Source of the DNA: Caballeronia fortuita
Lineage (GTDB): Bacteria; Pseudomonadota; Gammaproteobacteria; Burkholderiales; Burkholderiaceae
Reading direction: 5' to 3'
Length of the DNA: 64,000 nucleotides
Assembly: GCF_001544835.2 (NCBI RefSeq)
Contig: NZ_FCNX02000010.1
Location: 124,001-188,000 of the forward strand
Both the position numbers and the translations under genes were made by a program. Positions 46,491 through 57,723 of this stretch are shown here, piece after piece (position 1 is the first letter of the stretch; every line of letters starts with the position of its first letter). A model generated the notes under the pieces. The model saw nothing but the letters and a program-made list of their open reading frames with translations, did no database searches and had not been told where the DNA came from.

Positions 46491-46928
46491 TCAGCGGGTG
46501 ATGAGCGGCTTCAACGCAGAGACGAGCGGCGCGGGCAACGACACCGGCCTGCGCGTCACGCGATCCACGTAGACATGCACGAAATGCCCTTGCGCCGCGG
46601 CTTCGTCGGCGCCTTGCGTGAAGATCGCGACTTCGTAGCGCACGCTGGTATTGCCGAGCTTCTCGACGCGCAGACCCGCCTCTATCGGCTCGGGAAAGAC
46701 AACCGGCGCGAAGAAGTTGCAGCGCGTCTCGACAACGAGGCCGATGGTCGCGCCCTCGCTGAAGTCGAGCACGCCCGCGCGCAGCAGGTACTCGTTCACC
46801 ACCGTATCGAAATAGCTGTAGTAGACGACGTTGTTGATGTGCCCGTAGACGTCGTTATCGGACCAGCGCGTGCTGATCGGCAGGAAATGCGCGTATTGCG
46901 CGCGCGTGGATCGGACCGGCTTGCTCAT
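46491..46928 (-). CDS. 4HBT-family acyl-CoA thioesterase
   Basis: A 145-residue hot-dog-fold protein. The WSDNDVYGHINNVVYYSYFD motif (residues about 22-41) holds the active-site Asp of the 4-hydroxybenzoyl-CoA thioesterase/YbgC type, and VETRCNFFAPVVFPEPIEAGLRVEKLG follows. It hydrolyses acyl-CoA esters; the substrate is unknown. It lies 3 bp after the alcohol dehydrogenase stop and 7 bp before livH, so it is part of the same operon. Confidence 0.88.
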   Translation of the reverse strand: MSKPVRSTRAQYAHFLPISTRWSDNDVYGHINNVVYYSYFDTVVNEYLLRAGVLDFSEGATIGLVVETRCNFFAPVVFPEPIEAGLRVEKLGNTSVRYEVAIFTQGADEAAAQGHFVHVYVDRVTRRPVSLPAPLVSALKPLITR

Positions 46929-46931
46929 CGC

Positions 46932-48080
46932 TCAGAGGGACTCCGTCAGCATGCGTCGATAATCGTCGGCGCTCGCCTCGCGCGGATTCGTCTTGTGGCA
47001 ATGATCCGCCAGCGCGCCCTTCACCACCTTGTCGAACATGCTTTCGTCGACGCCCATCTGCGACAGGCGCGTCGGCAAGCCGAGACGCGCGGTCAAGTCG
47101 TACACGGCCTGCGCGATATCGGCGTTATCGCCGAGATTCATCACGCGGCGCATGCGCGCGAAACGCCGCTCCGCGACGACCGACGGCGCGCTTTCGTTGA
47201 AGCGCAGCACGGCGGGCAGCACGACCGCGTTCAGCGTCCCGTGATGCAGCGACGTGCGCCCGTTCACCGCGAGCCCGCCGAGCGGATGCGACAGCGAATG
47301 CACGCAGCCCAAACCCTTCTGAAACGCCATCGCGCCCTGCATCGATGCGGACATCATGTTGAGACGCGCGTCGCGGTCCTGGCCGTCGTGCGTCGCGCGT
47401 TCGATGTTGGCCCACGCGCGTTCGAGTCCATCGAGCGCGATGCCGTCGGCGGGCGGATTGAACGCGGGCGCGAGAAACGTTTCGATGCAGTGCGCGATCG
47501 CGTCCATTCCGGTCGCGGCAGTGAGCGCGGGCGGCAGGCCGAGCGTGAGCGACGGATCGCAGATCGCCGACTTCGGCAGCAGATGCCACGAATGGAAGCC
47601 GAGCTTGCGCCCGTCGTTCAGGATGATGATCGCGCCGCGCGCGACTTCGCTGCCCGTGCCCGATGTCGTCGGCACCGCGATCAAGGGCGCTGCGCGCTCG
47701 GTGATCTTGCCGCTGCCGCCTTCGATCGTCGCGTAGTTGGTGAGCGACTCGTCGTGCGTCGCTGCGATCGCCACGCCTTTCGCCAGATCGATCGACGAGC
47801 CGCCGCCGACCGCGATCAGCCCGTCGCAGCCATCGCGCCTGTACTGCCCGGCGGCCTGCACGACCATCGCTTCGGTCGGATTCGACGGCGTGTCGTCGAA
47901 GACCGGCAGCGCGCCGAGCTTCGCGCTGTCGATCACGCGATCGGCGAGCCCTGCCGCCCTGACGCCTTTATCGGTGATGACGAGCGGACGCTTCATGCCG
48001 ATGCGCGCGCATTCGCTTTGCAGCGACTGTAGCGCGTCGTAGCCGAGATGAATGTGGGTCAGGTAAAAGATGAAGGCCAT
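46932..48080 (-). CDS. Iron-containing alcohol dehydrogenase
   Basis: A 382-residue group III Fe-dependent dehydrogenase. GGGSSIDLAKGVAI binds the NAD(P) diphosphate, TTSGTGSEVARGAII is the second signature, and AHCIETFLAP, GCVHSLSHPLGG and LHHGTLNAVVLP carry the metal-binding His residues. Substrate unknown: the group includes 1,3-propanediol, lactaldehyde and HOT dehydrogenases. ATG 48080 (MAFIFYLTHIHLG) gives the usual family length; ATGs at 48113 and 48140 are possible but add unlike residues. The next gene begins 3 bp after the stop. Confidence 0.9.
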   Translation of the reverse strand: MAFIFYLTHIHLGYDALQSLQSECARIGMKRPLVITDKGVRAAGLADRVIDSAKLGALPVFDDTPSNPTEAMVVQAAGQYRRDGCDGLIAVGGGSSIDLAKGVAIAATHDESLTNYATIEGGSGKITERAAPLIAVPTTSGTGSEVARGAIIILNDGRKLGFHSWHLLPKSAICDPSLTLGLPPALTAATGMDAIAHCIETFLAPAFNPPADGIALDGLERAWANIERATHDGQDRDARLNMMSASMQGAMAFQKGLGCVHSLSHPLGGLAVNGRTSLHHGTLNAVVLPAVLRFNESAPSVVAERRFARMRRVMNLGDNADIAQAVYDLTARLGLPTRLSQMGVDESMFDKVVKGALADHCHKTNPREASADDYRRMLTESL

Positions 48081-48146
48081 GGTGTCGGCATCGATGGAAG
48101 AGGTGCGGCCCATGTTGGAGCCGCGCGCCGCCGGTGTCAATCCGGA

Positions 48147-49202
48147 TTAGGTCGACGCGCAGAGCGCGCGCACTTCGTCCGTGAAACGCTCGACGGTCTC
48201 CTGCTGCGTGTCCCACGCGCACATCAGGCGACATCCACCGGAACCGATGAACTGATAGAAGCGCCAGCCCTTCGCACGCAGCGCCGCCGCGACGCGCGCC
48301 GGCAATTTGGCGAACACCGCGTTCGCTTCGGGCTTGAACAGCAAGGACACGCCCGGAATGCCGGTGAGGCGCTCGGCCATCAGCGATGCCATCGCGTTCG
48401 CATGACGCGCGTTGCGCAGCCACACGCCGTCATCGAGCAGACCGAGCCACGGCGCGGAGATGAAGCGCATCTTCGAGGCGAGCTGACCGGCCTGCTTCAG
48501 GCGATACGCGAAATCGGCGGCGAGGGCTTTATCGAAGAACACGACCGCTTCACCCACCGGCAAGCCGTTTTTGGTGCCGCCGAAGCACAGCACGTCGACG
48601 CCCGCGCGCCATGTGATCTCCGACGGATGCACGTTGAGCGTCGCGACCGCGTTGGCGAAGCGCGCGCCGTCCATATGAATCTTCAGATGCCGGCGCTTGG
48701 CGATGGCCGCGATCGCGCGAATCTCCTCGACGGTGTATACGGTGCCGACTTCGGTTGCCTGCGTGAGCGCGACGACCTTCGGCTTCGGGTAGTGGATATC
48801 CGCGCGTTTGGTGACGAGTTCCTCGATGGCATCGGGCGTGAGCTTGCCGTTCTCGCCTTTCGCGGTGAGCAGCTTCGAGCCGCCGGAGAAAAATTCGGGG
48901 CCGCCGCATTCATCGGTTTCGATGTGCGCGAGTTCGTGGCAGATCACCGAGTGATACGACTGACAGAGCGATGCGAGCGCGAGCGAATTCGCGGCGGTGC
49001 CGTTAAAGACGAAGAAAACTTCGCAATCGGTCTGGAAGAGATCGCGGATGCGGTCGCAGACTTGCGTCGTCCAGGAGTCGTCGCCGTACGCGGGCTCGTG
49101 GCCGCTCGTGTTGGCTTGAATGAGCGCCTGCAGCGCTTCGGGGCAGATGCCCGCGTAGTTGTCGGAGGCGAAGTGTTGAATCGGGTCCGTGGGCGCTGTC
49201 AT
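48147..49202 (-). CDS. Low-specificity threonine aldolase / beta-eliminating lyase family
   Basis: A 351-residue PLP-dependent fold type I enzyme. FASDNYAGICPEALQALIQAN starts the protein, FVFNGTAANSLALASLC binds phosphate, HMDGARFANAVA has the PLP-interacting Asp, and the Schiff-base Lys is in CFGGTKNGLPVGEAV. It cleaves threonine and beta-hydroxy amino acids to glycine and an aldehyde. The neighbouring Fe-alcohol dehydrogenase could reduce or oxidise the released aldehyde/alcohol. It heads the probable operon that runs to livF. Confidence 0.9.
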   Translation of the reverse strand: MTAPTDPIQHFASDNYAGICPEALQALIQANTSGHEPAYGDDSWTTQVCDRIRDLFQTDCEVFFVFNGTAANSLALASLCQSYHSVICHELAHIETDECGGPEFFSGGSKLLTAKGENGKLTPDAIEELVTKRADIHYPKPKVVALTQATEVGTVYTVEEIRAIAAIAKRRHLKIHMDGARFANAVATLNVHPSEITWRAGVDVLCFGGTKNGLPVGEAVVFFDKALAADFAYRLKQAGQLASKMRFISAPWLGLLDDGVWLRNARHANAMASLMAERLTGIPGVSLLFKPEANAVFAKLPARVAAALRAKGWRFYQFIGSGGCRLMCAWDTQQETVERFTDEVRALCAST

Positions 49203-49321
49203 GTGGTCGCTGGATGGCCGGGTTGAACGCGGCGCGCGGATGCGAAACGATCGTTCAGCATCCGCGCGCCGGCAATCCGGGCATTTTAGCGGTACATCGT
49301 CTTTGCTGACCGCGTGCGCGG

Positions 49322-49558
49322 TTACTTGCTGTCGGGCGCGCTCGCTGCGTTGGCCTGCTGTGCCTTCTTTTCCTTCTTGCTGGCTTCGTGATGGCCGATG
49401 GCGCAGCCGCCGACCGCACCCGCCGTGCCGTGCTTGCCCGCGACGTGGCCCGCGACACCGCCCACCGCCGCGCCTTCAATGCAGCCCTTGGCCTGTGCTG
49501 CGCCAGTTGCTGCAAGCATCGCCGACGTGAGAACGATCAAGGTGATTTTGCGACTCAT
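49322..49558 (-). CDS. Small exported glycine-rich protein
   Basis: A 78-residue protein. Residues 1-23 form a signal peptide (ITLIVLTSAMLAATGAAQA), followed by a short Gly/Ala glycine-zipper segment (GAAVGGVAGHVAGKHGTAGAVGG) with two Cys, and a Lys/Glu/Ala-rich tail. It resembles other small glycine-zipper periplasmic proteins, whose function is unknown. ATG 49558 is preceded by GGGAGATA; the upstream reading is not plausible. Confidence 0.75.
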   Translation of the reverse strand: MSRKITLIVLTSAMLAATGAAQAKGCIEGAAVGGVAGHVAGKHGTAGAVGGCAIGHHEASKKEKKAQQANAASAPDSK

Positions 49559-49700
49559 GGTTGTATCTCCCTTTTTTAGTTGAACGTGTGGGGGAGATGC
49601 ACGGGGTGTGCCTGACAGGTTGTAATTTTTTTGTCGGCGGAATTTGGTCTTGTTCTTCGTTGATTTCTCTCGCATACCTAGCGGTGTTTTTATGTTTTTT

Positions 49701-49911
49701 CGCCGGATCCCATTTTGTTATCGGTTTATTAGCGTTGCCCCTGTGCGGGGCGGCAGTCACTTTCTTTGCTGCTGCAAAGAAAGTAACCAAAGAAAGCAGC
49801 TTTTCAAGCCCGCGGTCACACGCACGTTGGGTAGTTCTCTCGTCCTCGGTGGCACTCGCCTTAGTGTCGCTCTCATAGGCCCAACCGGGCTTGGATCGCG
49901 CACGGTCTGAC
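49701..49911 (+). repeat. Left arm of a 641-bp imperfect palindrome
   Basis: This 211-bp segment (CGCCGGATCCC ... GCGCACGGTCTGAC) matches the reverse complement of 50131-50341 over most of its length. The block from CAGTCACTTTCTTTGCTGC through GTTGGGTAGTTCTCTCGTC is nearly identical in both arms, while the inner ends diverge. The inner AAAGAAAGTAACCAAAGAAAG words are also locally self-repeating. Confidence 0.9.
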
Positions 49912-50130
49912 TAACCATTACTCTTTGGACGCTGGCTCAGCACGAAATAGCTTCGGCACAGCGCTACGCGCTGCCGTCGGGTATGCAAGGGAAAACAACG
50001 GTGCGCCTGCGCCCTGCGCCTGTACCTGCTCTTGCTCTCGCGCCGGCGCTTGCACACCCGATTAACCCATCGGCCGCGTAGCGGGCCGGAGCTGTATCGC
50101 GCTGAACCAGCGAGCCACGCCGCGCGATGT
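49912..50130. other. 219-bp centre of the palindrome
   Basis: Unique sequence between the arms. It holds no gene that I can support. Several short G/C-rich stems are visible (for example GGCCGCGTAGCGGGCC near 50077), but nothing that looks like a transposase, integrase or structured RNA gene. Confidence 0.5.
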
Positions 50131-50341
50131 GTCAGACCGTGCGCGAGCCAAGCACGATTTGGATTGTGAGGGCACTCTTTAGGCGAGTGCCACCGTGGAC
50201 GAGAGAACTACCCAACGTGCGTGTGACCGCGGGCCTGAAAAGCTGCTTTCTTTGGTTACTTTCTTTGCAGCAGCAAAGAAAGTGACTGCCGCCCCGCACA
50301 GGGGCAGCGCTAATAAACCAACAACAAAACGGGATCCGGCG
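50131..50341 (-). repeat. Right arm of the 641-bp imperfect palindrome
   Basis: Inverted copy of 49701-49911, the same length (211 bp). Its outer end (GCCCCGCACAGGGGCAG, GCTAATAAACCAACA and ACGGGATCCGGCG) is also found at 41252-41303 between iolD and iolE. It ends 20 bp before the alaS stop codon. Confidence 0.9.
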
Positions 50342-50361
50342 CAAACAAATCGCCAGCGATA

Positions 50362-52986
50362 CTACAGTTGCCCCTGCACCCATCCCGTCACGCCCGCCAG
50401 CGCCGCAGGCAACTTTCCAGGCTCAGTACCACCAGCCTGCGCCATGTCAGCCCGACCACCACCCTTCCCACCAACCTGCTGCGCGACAAAGTTGACAAGC
50501 TCACCCGCCTTGACCTTCTTCGACGCATCGGGCGTCACACCCGCGATGAGACTCACCTTCCCGCCATCCACCGAAGCCAGCACGATCGCCGCGCTCTTCA
50601 GCTTGTCCTTCAGCTTGTCGACGGTTTCACGCAGCGTCTTCACATCCGCGCCTTCGAGTTGCGCGGCAAGCACCTGCACGCCGGAAACATCGACAGCCTG
50701 CGCGACGAGTTCATCGCCCTGGCTCGCCGCCAGCTTCGACTTCAGCGCGCCCAGTTCCCGCTCCAGCGACTTCACGTGCTCCTGAACCTGCGCGATACGC
50801 TGCGTCAGCTCCGAAGGCTGCGCCTTCAGCACACCCGCCGCAGCATTGATGCGTTGATCCAACTCCTGCACGTAGCGCACGGCGTTGTCGCCGGTGATCG
50901 CCTCGACACGGCGAATGCCCGCCGCGACGCCGCCTTCCATCACGATCTTGAAGAATCCGATATCGCCCGTGCGCTGCACATGCGTGCCGCCGCACAGCTC
51001 GCGAGAGAAGCCGAGATCGAGTACGCGCACCGTGTCGCCGTACTTCTCGCCGAAGAGCGCCATCGCGCCGCCCTTCACCGCGTCGTCGTAGGACATCACG
51101 CGCACGACGCCCGGCGCATTCGCAATGATCTCGCTGTTCACGATCTGCTCGACGCGACGGATTTCGTCGTCGGTCATCGGTGCGTTGTGCGCGAAGTCGA
51201 AGCGCGTTTTATCGGCGTCGACGAGCGAACCCTTCTGCTGCACGTGGCCACCGAGCACTTCGCGCAACGCCTTGTGCATCAGGTGTGTAGCCGAATGGTT
51301 GCGGGCCGTGCGCGCGCGGCGGATAGCGTCGATTTCCGCCTTCACGACGTCGCCGACCTTCAGCGTGCCCTGCTCGACCGTGCCGTGATGACCGACGACA
51401 TCGGCCTGCACTTTAAGCGTATCCGCGACCGCGAAGCGCACGTTCGCATTCGCGAGCACGCCCTGATCGCCGACCTGGCCGCCCGATTCCGCGTAGAACG
51501 GCGTGTGATCGAGCACGACCACCGCCTGCTGGCCGTCCTTCGCTTCCTTCACCGACGCGCCTTCGACGTACAGCGCGAGAATCTTCGCGTCGTCGAAAAT
51601 TTCCTTCTCGTAGCCGTGAAACGTGGACTTCGCGCCCGAATACTCGAGGCCCGCCGCGAGCTTGAACTTGCCCGCCGCGCGCGCCTGGTCGCGCTGGCGC
51701 GCCATCGCGTCGTCGAACGCGGGTTCGTCGACGGTCACGCCGCGCTCGCGGCACACGTCCGCCGTCAGATCGAGCGGGAAGCCGTACGTGTCGTGCAGCT
51801 TGAACGCGAGTTCGCCGTCCAGTTGCTTCACGCCCTTCTTGTCCAGATCGGCCAGTTCGCCTTCGAGAATCGACATGCCGTGCTCGATCGTTTCGAAGAA
51901 GCGTTCCTCTTCCTGACGCAGCACGTCGGTTACACGCTGCTGCGCATCGGCCAGTTCGGGATACGCCGCGCCCATTTCCGCGACGAGATCCGCCACGAGC
52001 TTGTTGAAGAACGCGCCCTTCTTGCCGAGCTTGTAGCCGTGACGGATCGCGCGGCGCACGATACGGCGCAGCACATAGCCGCGGCCTTCGTTGCCGGGAA
52101 TCACGCCATCGACGATCAGGAACGAGCACGCGCGGATGTGGTCCGCGATCACCTTCAGCGAGTTGTTTTCCAGATCCGGCGTATTCGTCTCACGCGCGGC
52201 CGCCTTGATGAGGTTCTGGAACAGATCGATTTCATAGTTGCTGTGCACATGCTGCAGCACGGCGGCGAGGCGTTCGAGGCCCATGCCCGTATCGACGCAC
52301 TGCTTGGGCAGCGGCGTCATGTTGCCCTGCGCGTCGCGGTTGAACTGCATGAACACGAGATTCCAGATCTCGATGAAGCGGTCGCCGTCTTCTTCGGGAG
52401 ACCCCGGCGGGCCGCCCCAGATTTCCGGGCCGTGGTCGTAGAACACTTCCGAGCACGGGCCGCACGGGCCAGTGTCGGCCATCTGCCAGAAATTATCCGA
52501 TGCGTAACGCGCGCCCTTGTTGTCGCCGATGCGGATGATGCGCTCGACCGGCACGCCGATTTCCTTCGCCCAGATGTCGAAGGCTTCGTCGTCTTCCTTG
52601 TAGACGGTGACCGTGAGCTTTTCCGCCGGAAGCTGATAGACCTTGGTCAGCAGTTCCCAGCAATAGTGGATCGCGTCGCGCTTGAAGTAATCGCCGAACG
52701 AGAAGTTGCCAAGCATCTCGAAGAACGTGTGATGGCGCGCGGTGTAGCCGACGTTCTCCAGATCGTTGTGCTTGCCGCCCGCGCGCACGCTGCGCTGCGC
52801 GGTGGTCGCGCGCGAATACGGACGCGATTCGCTGCCCAGGAACACGTCCTTGAACTGGACCATGCCCGAGTTGGTGAAAAGCAGCGTCGGGTCGTTGCCG
52901 GGCACGAGGCTCGACGAACGCACGATAGTGTGGCCCTTCGATTCGAAAAACTTCAGGAATTTCTCGCGTATTTCGGCGGCTTTCAT
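50362..52986 (-). CDS. alaS: Alanine--tRNA ligase
   Basis: An 874-residue class II synthetase. Motif 1-3 elements are visible: [34 protein letters not shown] and [12 protein letters not shown]. The editing domain holds zinc ligands in [11 protein letters not shown] and [16 protein letters not shown], and the C-Ala domain ([26 protein letters not shown]) ends the protein. Third codon positions in the final 100-150 bases are G/T-rich on the coding strand, next to the palindromic repeat. ATG 52986 ([14 protein letters not shown]) is the family start. Divergent from the CoA-transferase gene. Confidence 0.97.
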   Translation of the reverse strand: MKAAEIREKFLKFFESKGHTIVRSSSLVPGNDPTLLFTNSGMVQFKDVFLGSESRPYSRATTAQRSVRAGGKHNDLENVGYTARHHTFFEMLGNFSFGDYFKRDAIHYCWELLTKVYQLPAEKLTVTVYKEDDEAFDIWAKEIGVPVERIIRIGDNKGARYASDNFWQMADTGPCGPCSEVFYDHGPEIWGGPPGSPEEDGDRFIEIWNLVFMQFNRDAQGNMTPLPKQCVDTGMGLERLAAVLQHVHSNYEIDLFQNLIKAAARETNTPDLENNSLKVIADHIRACSFLIVDGVIPGNEGRGYVLRRIVRRAIRHGYKLGKKGAFFNKLVADLVAEMGAAYPELADAQQRVTDVLRQEEERFFETIEHGMSILEGELADLDKKGVKQLDGELAFKLHDTYGFPLDLTADVCRERGVTVDEPAFDDAMARQRDQARAAGKFKLAAGLEYSGAKSTFHGYEKEIFDDAKILALYVEGASVKEAKDGQQAVVVLDHTPFYAESGGQVGDQGVLANANVRFAVADTLKVQADVVGHHGTVEQGTLKVGDVVKAEIDAIRRARTARNHSATHLMHKALREVLGGHVQQKGSLVDADKTRFDFAHNAPMTDDEIRRVEQIVNSEIIANAPGVVRVMSYDDAVKGGAMALFGEKYGDTVRVLDLGFSRELCGGTHVQRTGDIGFFKIVMEGGVAAGIRRVEAITGDNAVRYVQELDQRINAAAGVLKAQPSELTQRIAQVQEHVKSLERELGALKSKLAASQGDELVAQAVDVSGVQVLAAQLEGADVKTLRETVDKLKDKLKSAAIVLASVDGGKVSLIAGVTPDASKKVKAGELVNFVAQQVGGKGGGRADMAQAGGTEPGKLPAALAGVTGWVQGQL

Positions 52987-53195
52987 GGCGTACGGGGCGT
53001 GTCTTCGGTTCTTTGATGGCGCCCGCGGGCGGCTCTTCAAGGCTGTTCGAGAGCGCTGCCGGCGGAACAAGGGTGATTGTCGATTATACGGGATTCGCCG
53101 CACGCGGCCGGCCGACGCTCGCCCGCTATCGCGCGCGCGGCGGTTCTGTGCGACAGTCGCAATCCTGCAGACACAACGTAAGCGAGACACATCGA

Positions 53196-54416
53196 ATGGG
53201 AGCGTTGAGCCATATCCGCGTGCTGGACCTCACCCGCGTGCTGGCGGGGCCGTGGTGCGCGCAGACCTTAGCCGACTTCGGCGCGGACGTCATCAAGATC
53301 GAGCGGCCCGAAACCGGCGACGACACGCGCCACTGGGGCCCGCCCTATCTCAGGACGCCCGAAGGCGAGGACACGCACGAGGCCGCGTACTATCTCGCGG
53401 CAAACCGCAACAAGCGTTCGGTGACGGTCGATATCGCCACGCCGGAAGGCCAGCAGATCGTGCGCGAGCTGGCCGCGCAAAGCGATGTCGTCCTCGAAAA
53501 CTACAAGGCCGGGCAACTGAAGAAGTACGGGCTCGACTACGAATCGCTGAAGGCGGTGAAGCCGGACATCGTCTATTGCTCGGTGACGGGTTTCGGTCAG
53601 ACGGGGCCGTATGCGTCGCGCGCGGGCTACGATTTCATTGTGCAGGGAATCGGCGGATTCATGAGCATCACCGGCGAGCGCGACGGCCAGCCGGGCGGCG
53701 GCCCGCAAAAGGCGGGCGTGGCGATCGCCGATCTGATGACCGGCATGTACGCGACCATCGGCGTGCTCACCGCGCTCGCGCACCGCGACCGCACGGGCGA
53801 AGGGCAATACATCGACATGGCGCTGCTCGACGTGCAAGTCGCGATGCTCGCCAACATGAACACCAACTTCCTCGCGAGCGGCAAGCCGCCGGTGCGCTGG
53901 GGCAACGCGCATCCGAACATCGTGCCCTATCAGACCTTCCAGACGAGCGACGGCTGGATCATCGTCGCGGTCGGCAACGACGGGCAGTTCCGCAAGTTCG
54001 TCGAAGTCGGCGGGCGCCCGGAACTGGCCGACGACGCGCGTTTCGCCGCGAATCCGTCGCGCGTGCGCAACCGCGACATCCTCGTGCCGATTCTCGCGGA
54101 CATGGTGCGCCTGAAAGGCAAGCACGAATGGATCGCCGAACTCGAAGCGGCGGGCGTGCCGTGCGGCCCGATCAACGATCTCGGCGAAGTGTTCGAGGAC
54201 CCGCAAGTGCTCGCGCGCCAGATGCAGATCGATCTGCCGCATCCGACGGCGGGCACGGTGAAACTCGTCGCGAGTCCGATCAAGATGAGCGCGACGCCGC
54301 CCGAGGCGCGCACGCATCCGCCGTTACTGGGCGAGCACACGTCGAGCGTGCTCGCCGACGTGCTCGGCTACGACGACGCAAAAATCGCGCGATTGCGGGA
54401 GAGCAAGGCGATCTGA
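53196..54416 (+). CDS. CaiB/BaiF family III CoA-transferase
   Basis: A 406-residue family III CoA-transferase. [36 protein letters not shown] is the classical N-terminal signature, and the catalytic Asp lies in [14 protein letters not shown]. It moves CoA between acyl-CoA and a free acid (formyl-, glutaryl- or related CoA). Substrate cannot be assigned. ATG 53196 gives family-typical length; the longer frame from 53013 adds an Arg-rich stretch overlapping the alaS promoter region. The downstream lipoprotein is convergent. Confidence 0.92.
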   Translation: MGALSHIRVLDLTRVLAGPWCAQTLADFGADVIKIERPETGDDTRHWGPPYLRTPEGEDTHEAAYYLAANRNKRSVTVDIATPEGQQIVRELAAQSDVVLENYKAGQLKKYGLDYESLKAVKPDIVYCSVTGFGQTGPYASRAGYDFIVQGIGGFMSITGERDGQPGGGPQKAGVAIADLMTGMYATIGVLTALAHRDRTGEGQYIDMALLDVQVAMLANMNTNFLASGKPPVRWGNAHPNIVPYQTFQTSDGWIIVAVGNDGQFRKFVEVGGRPELADDARFAANPSRVRNRDILVPILADMVRLKGKHEWIAELEAAGVPCGPINDLGEVFEDPQVLARQMQIDLPHPTAGTVKLVASPIKMSATPPEARTHPPLLGEHTSSVLADVLGYDDAKIARLRESKAI

Positions 54417-54435
54417 GCGCTCATCGACGAAAAAA

Positions 54436-54648
54436 TCAGCGAACGCCCGCGCCGATCAGCCCGCCCGCGGCCGCGCCCGCGACGGTGCCGATCGGCCCGC
54501 CCGTGACGAGATAGCCGAGCGCCCCTCCGGCCGCCGCGCCGACCCCGGCGTGCGCCTGCTGGCGCGAGACGTTGGCGCATGCCGCAAGGCTCGACACGAG
54601 CACGGCGGCGGCGGTGAACTTGAGCGTCGTGATGGCGATCTTCTTCAT
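54436..54648 (-). CDS. Small glycine-zipper lipoprotein
   Basis: A 70-residue protein with a lipoprotein signal (lipobox LAAC, mature N-terminus Cys24) and a glycine-zipper segment (AHAGVGAAAGGALGYLVTGGPIGTVAGAAAGGLIGAG). It resembles OsmB-like/SlyB-type small envelope lipoproteins. The specific role is unknown. The upstream AAGGACG lies 9 bases before the ATG at 54648. Confidence 0.8.
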   Translation of the reverse strand: MKKIAITTLKFTAAAVLVSSLAACANVSRQQAHAGVGAAAGGALGYLVTGGPIGTVAGAAAGGLIGAGVR

Positions 54649-54983
54649 GATGGGCGTCCTTGTTTTGTCGTTGTGATGTGTTTTTTGCGCACCCGCGCCG
54701 CGTGGACGGGCGCATTCGATGCAGTCGAGCCGATCTTACGAGGCCGCGCGAGCGCCTTTCAACGCGATTTACGTCCCGTTACGGCGGTTACGCGGAGCGG
54801 GTTTCGCCGTAATCGTCGTAATGGAACTCGTGAAAGGGTCCGGACGCCGCCGCGGCCTGCCCCGGACGGTTGCGTAAGGTAGAATCGACCCAATATTCAA
54901 GGCCTTCGTACGCGTTTCGTGTTTCAACGAGCGCTTCCCGAACCGATCACGCGCGCGAGCGCATCCGCTGCCACTTTCTCCGC
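54649..54983. other. 335-bp divergent region upstream of glnS
   Basis: No gene is seen. It contains the promoters of the lipoprotein (A/T-rich stretch TTGTTTTGTCGTTGTGATGTG around 54660-54680) and of glnS. A TAGAAT at 54880-54885 could be a glnS -10, but I see no good -35. The longer glnS frame that starts at 54870 is not supported. Confidence 0.45.
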
Positions 54984-56693
<1,710 letters not shown>

Positions 56694-56704
56694 TAGCGAC
56701 GCGA

Positions 56705-56728
56705 CAAGGGCGCCGCGCGGCGCCCTTG
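56705..56728 (+). terminator. Stable hairpin after glnS
   Basis: A perfect 10-bp stem CAAGGGCGCC / GGCGCCCTTG with loop GCGC, starting 12 bp after the glnS stop. It is not followed by a T-run, so it may be an inefficient terminator or a stabilising 3' structure before the next gene. Confidence 0.5.
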
Positions 56729-56775
56729 CCCGTGTCTTCACCGCCTCACCGCCTTTCGCCGCCTTCGAGGACATC

Positions 56776-57714
56776 ATGAAGCCGAAGCACGCCATCGCCG
56801 CGCTGGCCCTGCTCACGACCGCCGGCGCGCACGCCGCCACCGCAGCCGCCGAACTCGTCAAGGCGCAGACTGCCGTCGATCAGATGCCGCCTTCGGCCAC
56901 GCTGCGCAAGATCGCGGAGAACGGCGCGATCGTGCTCGGCACGCGCGAATCGTCGGTGCCGTTCTCGTACACCGTGAAGCAGCAGCCCGTCGGCTATTCG
57001 TACGACATCGCGCTCAAGGTCGTCGGCGAGATCAAGAAGCGCCTCAACATGCCGAATCTCGCGGTCAAGAACGTGATGGTCACGTCGGCGAACCGCATCT
57101 CCTATGTCGTGAACAATCAGGTCGATCTGGAATGCGGCTCGACGGCGCACGTGGCCGAGCGCGATCCGCTCGTCGCGTTCTCGAACAGCTTCTTCCAGTA
57201 CGGCATCCGCATGGCCGTGAAGAAGAATTCGGGCATTCGCGATTACGACGATCTCGCCAACAAGACCGTGTCGACGACGGCGGGCACGTCCGACGAGCGC
57301 ATGCTGCGGCAGATGAGCATCGACAGGAAGCTGAATCTGCGCATCATCAGCGCGCGAGATCACGCGGAGGCGTTCGCCGCGCTGAAGTCAAATCGCGCGG
57401 TCGCGTTCGTGATGGACGATCCGCTTCTCTACGGCAAGATCGCGCAGGAAGGCGCGGCGCGCAACGACTACGTGGTGACGGGCGCGCCGCTCGCAAACGA
57501 AGCGTACGGCTGCATGATGCGAAAGGGCGACCCGGTGTTCAAGCAGATCGTCGACGACGTCATCGCCAACATGCAGCGCTCCGGCGAAGCCACGAAGCTC
57601 TACGAGACGTGGTTCATGCGCCCGATTCCGCCGGACGGCATGAATCTGCAATTCCCGATGTCGGCGGAAATGAAGGCGCTCTTCGCCAATCCCAACGACC
57701 GTACCATCGACTGA
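56776..57714 (+). CDS. GltI-type amino acid ABC transporter substrate-binding protein
   Basis: A 312-residue periplasmic protein of the family 3 solute-binding type. A signal peptide (AALALLTTAGAHA) is followed by GTRESSVPFSYTVKQQPVGYSYDIALKVV, the GltI-like glutamate/aspartate-binding core, and LECGSTAHVAERDPLVAFSNSFFQYGIRM. The start is ATG 56776, preceded by GAGGACA. No permease or ATPase gene is adjacent, so this is an orphan binding protein that must share a transporter elsewhere. Confidence 0.88.
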   Translation: MKPKHAIAALALLTTAGAHAATAAAELVKAQTAVDQMPPSATLRKIAENGAIVLGTRESSVPFSYTVKQQPVGYSYDIALKVVGEIKKRLNMPNLAVKNVMVTSANRISYVVNNQVDLECGSTAHVAERDPLVAFSNSFFQYGIRMAVKKNSGIRDYDDLANKTVSTTAGTSDERMLRQMSIDRKLNLRIISARDHAEAFAALKSNRAVAFVMDDPLLYGKIAQEGAARNDYVVTGAPLANEAYGCMMRKGDPVFKQIVDDVIANMQRSGEATKLYETWFMRPIPPDGMNLQFPMSAEMKALFANPNDRTID

Positions 57715-57723
57715 TCGCGCCGC

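Larger units (their letters stand above)
49559..50361. other. Non-coding block holding the large palindromic repeat
   Basis: About 800 bp without a credible gene. Frames that translate as VTFFAAAKKVTK... come from the repeat itself. The left flank (49559-49700) is G/T-rich on the + strand and the right flank (after 50341) is A/C-rich. Confidence 0.75.

Noticed and set aside
49561-49878. Open frames encoding VTFFAAAKKVTK-type peptides, and the similar one at 50132-50383
   Set aside because: They are translations of the inverted repeat itself, present in both arms in opposite orientation, without coding character.
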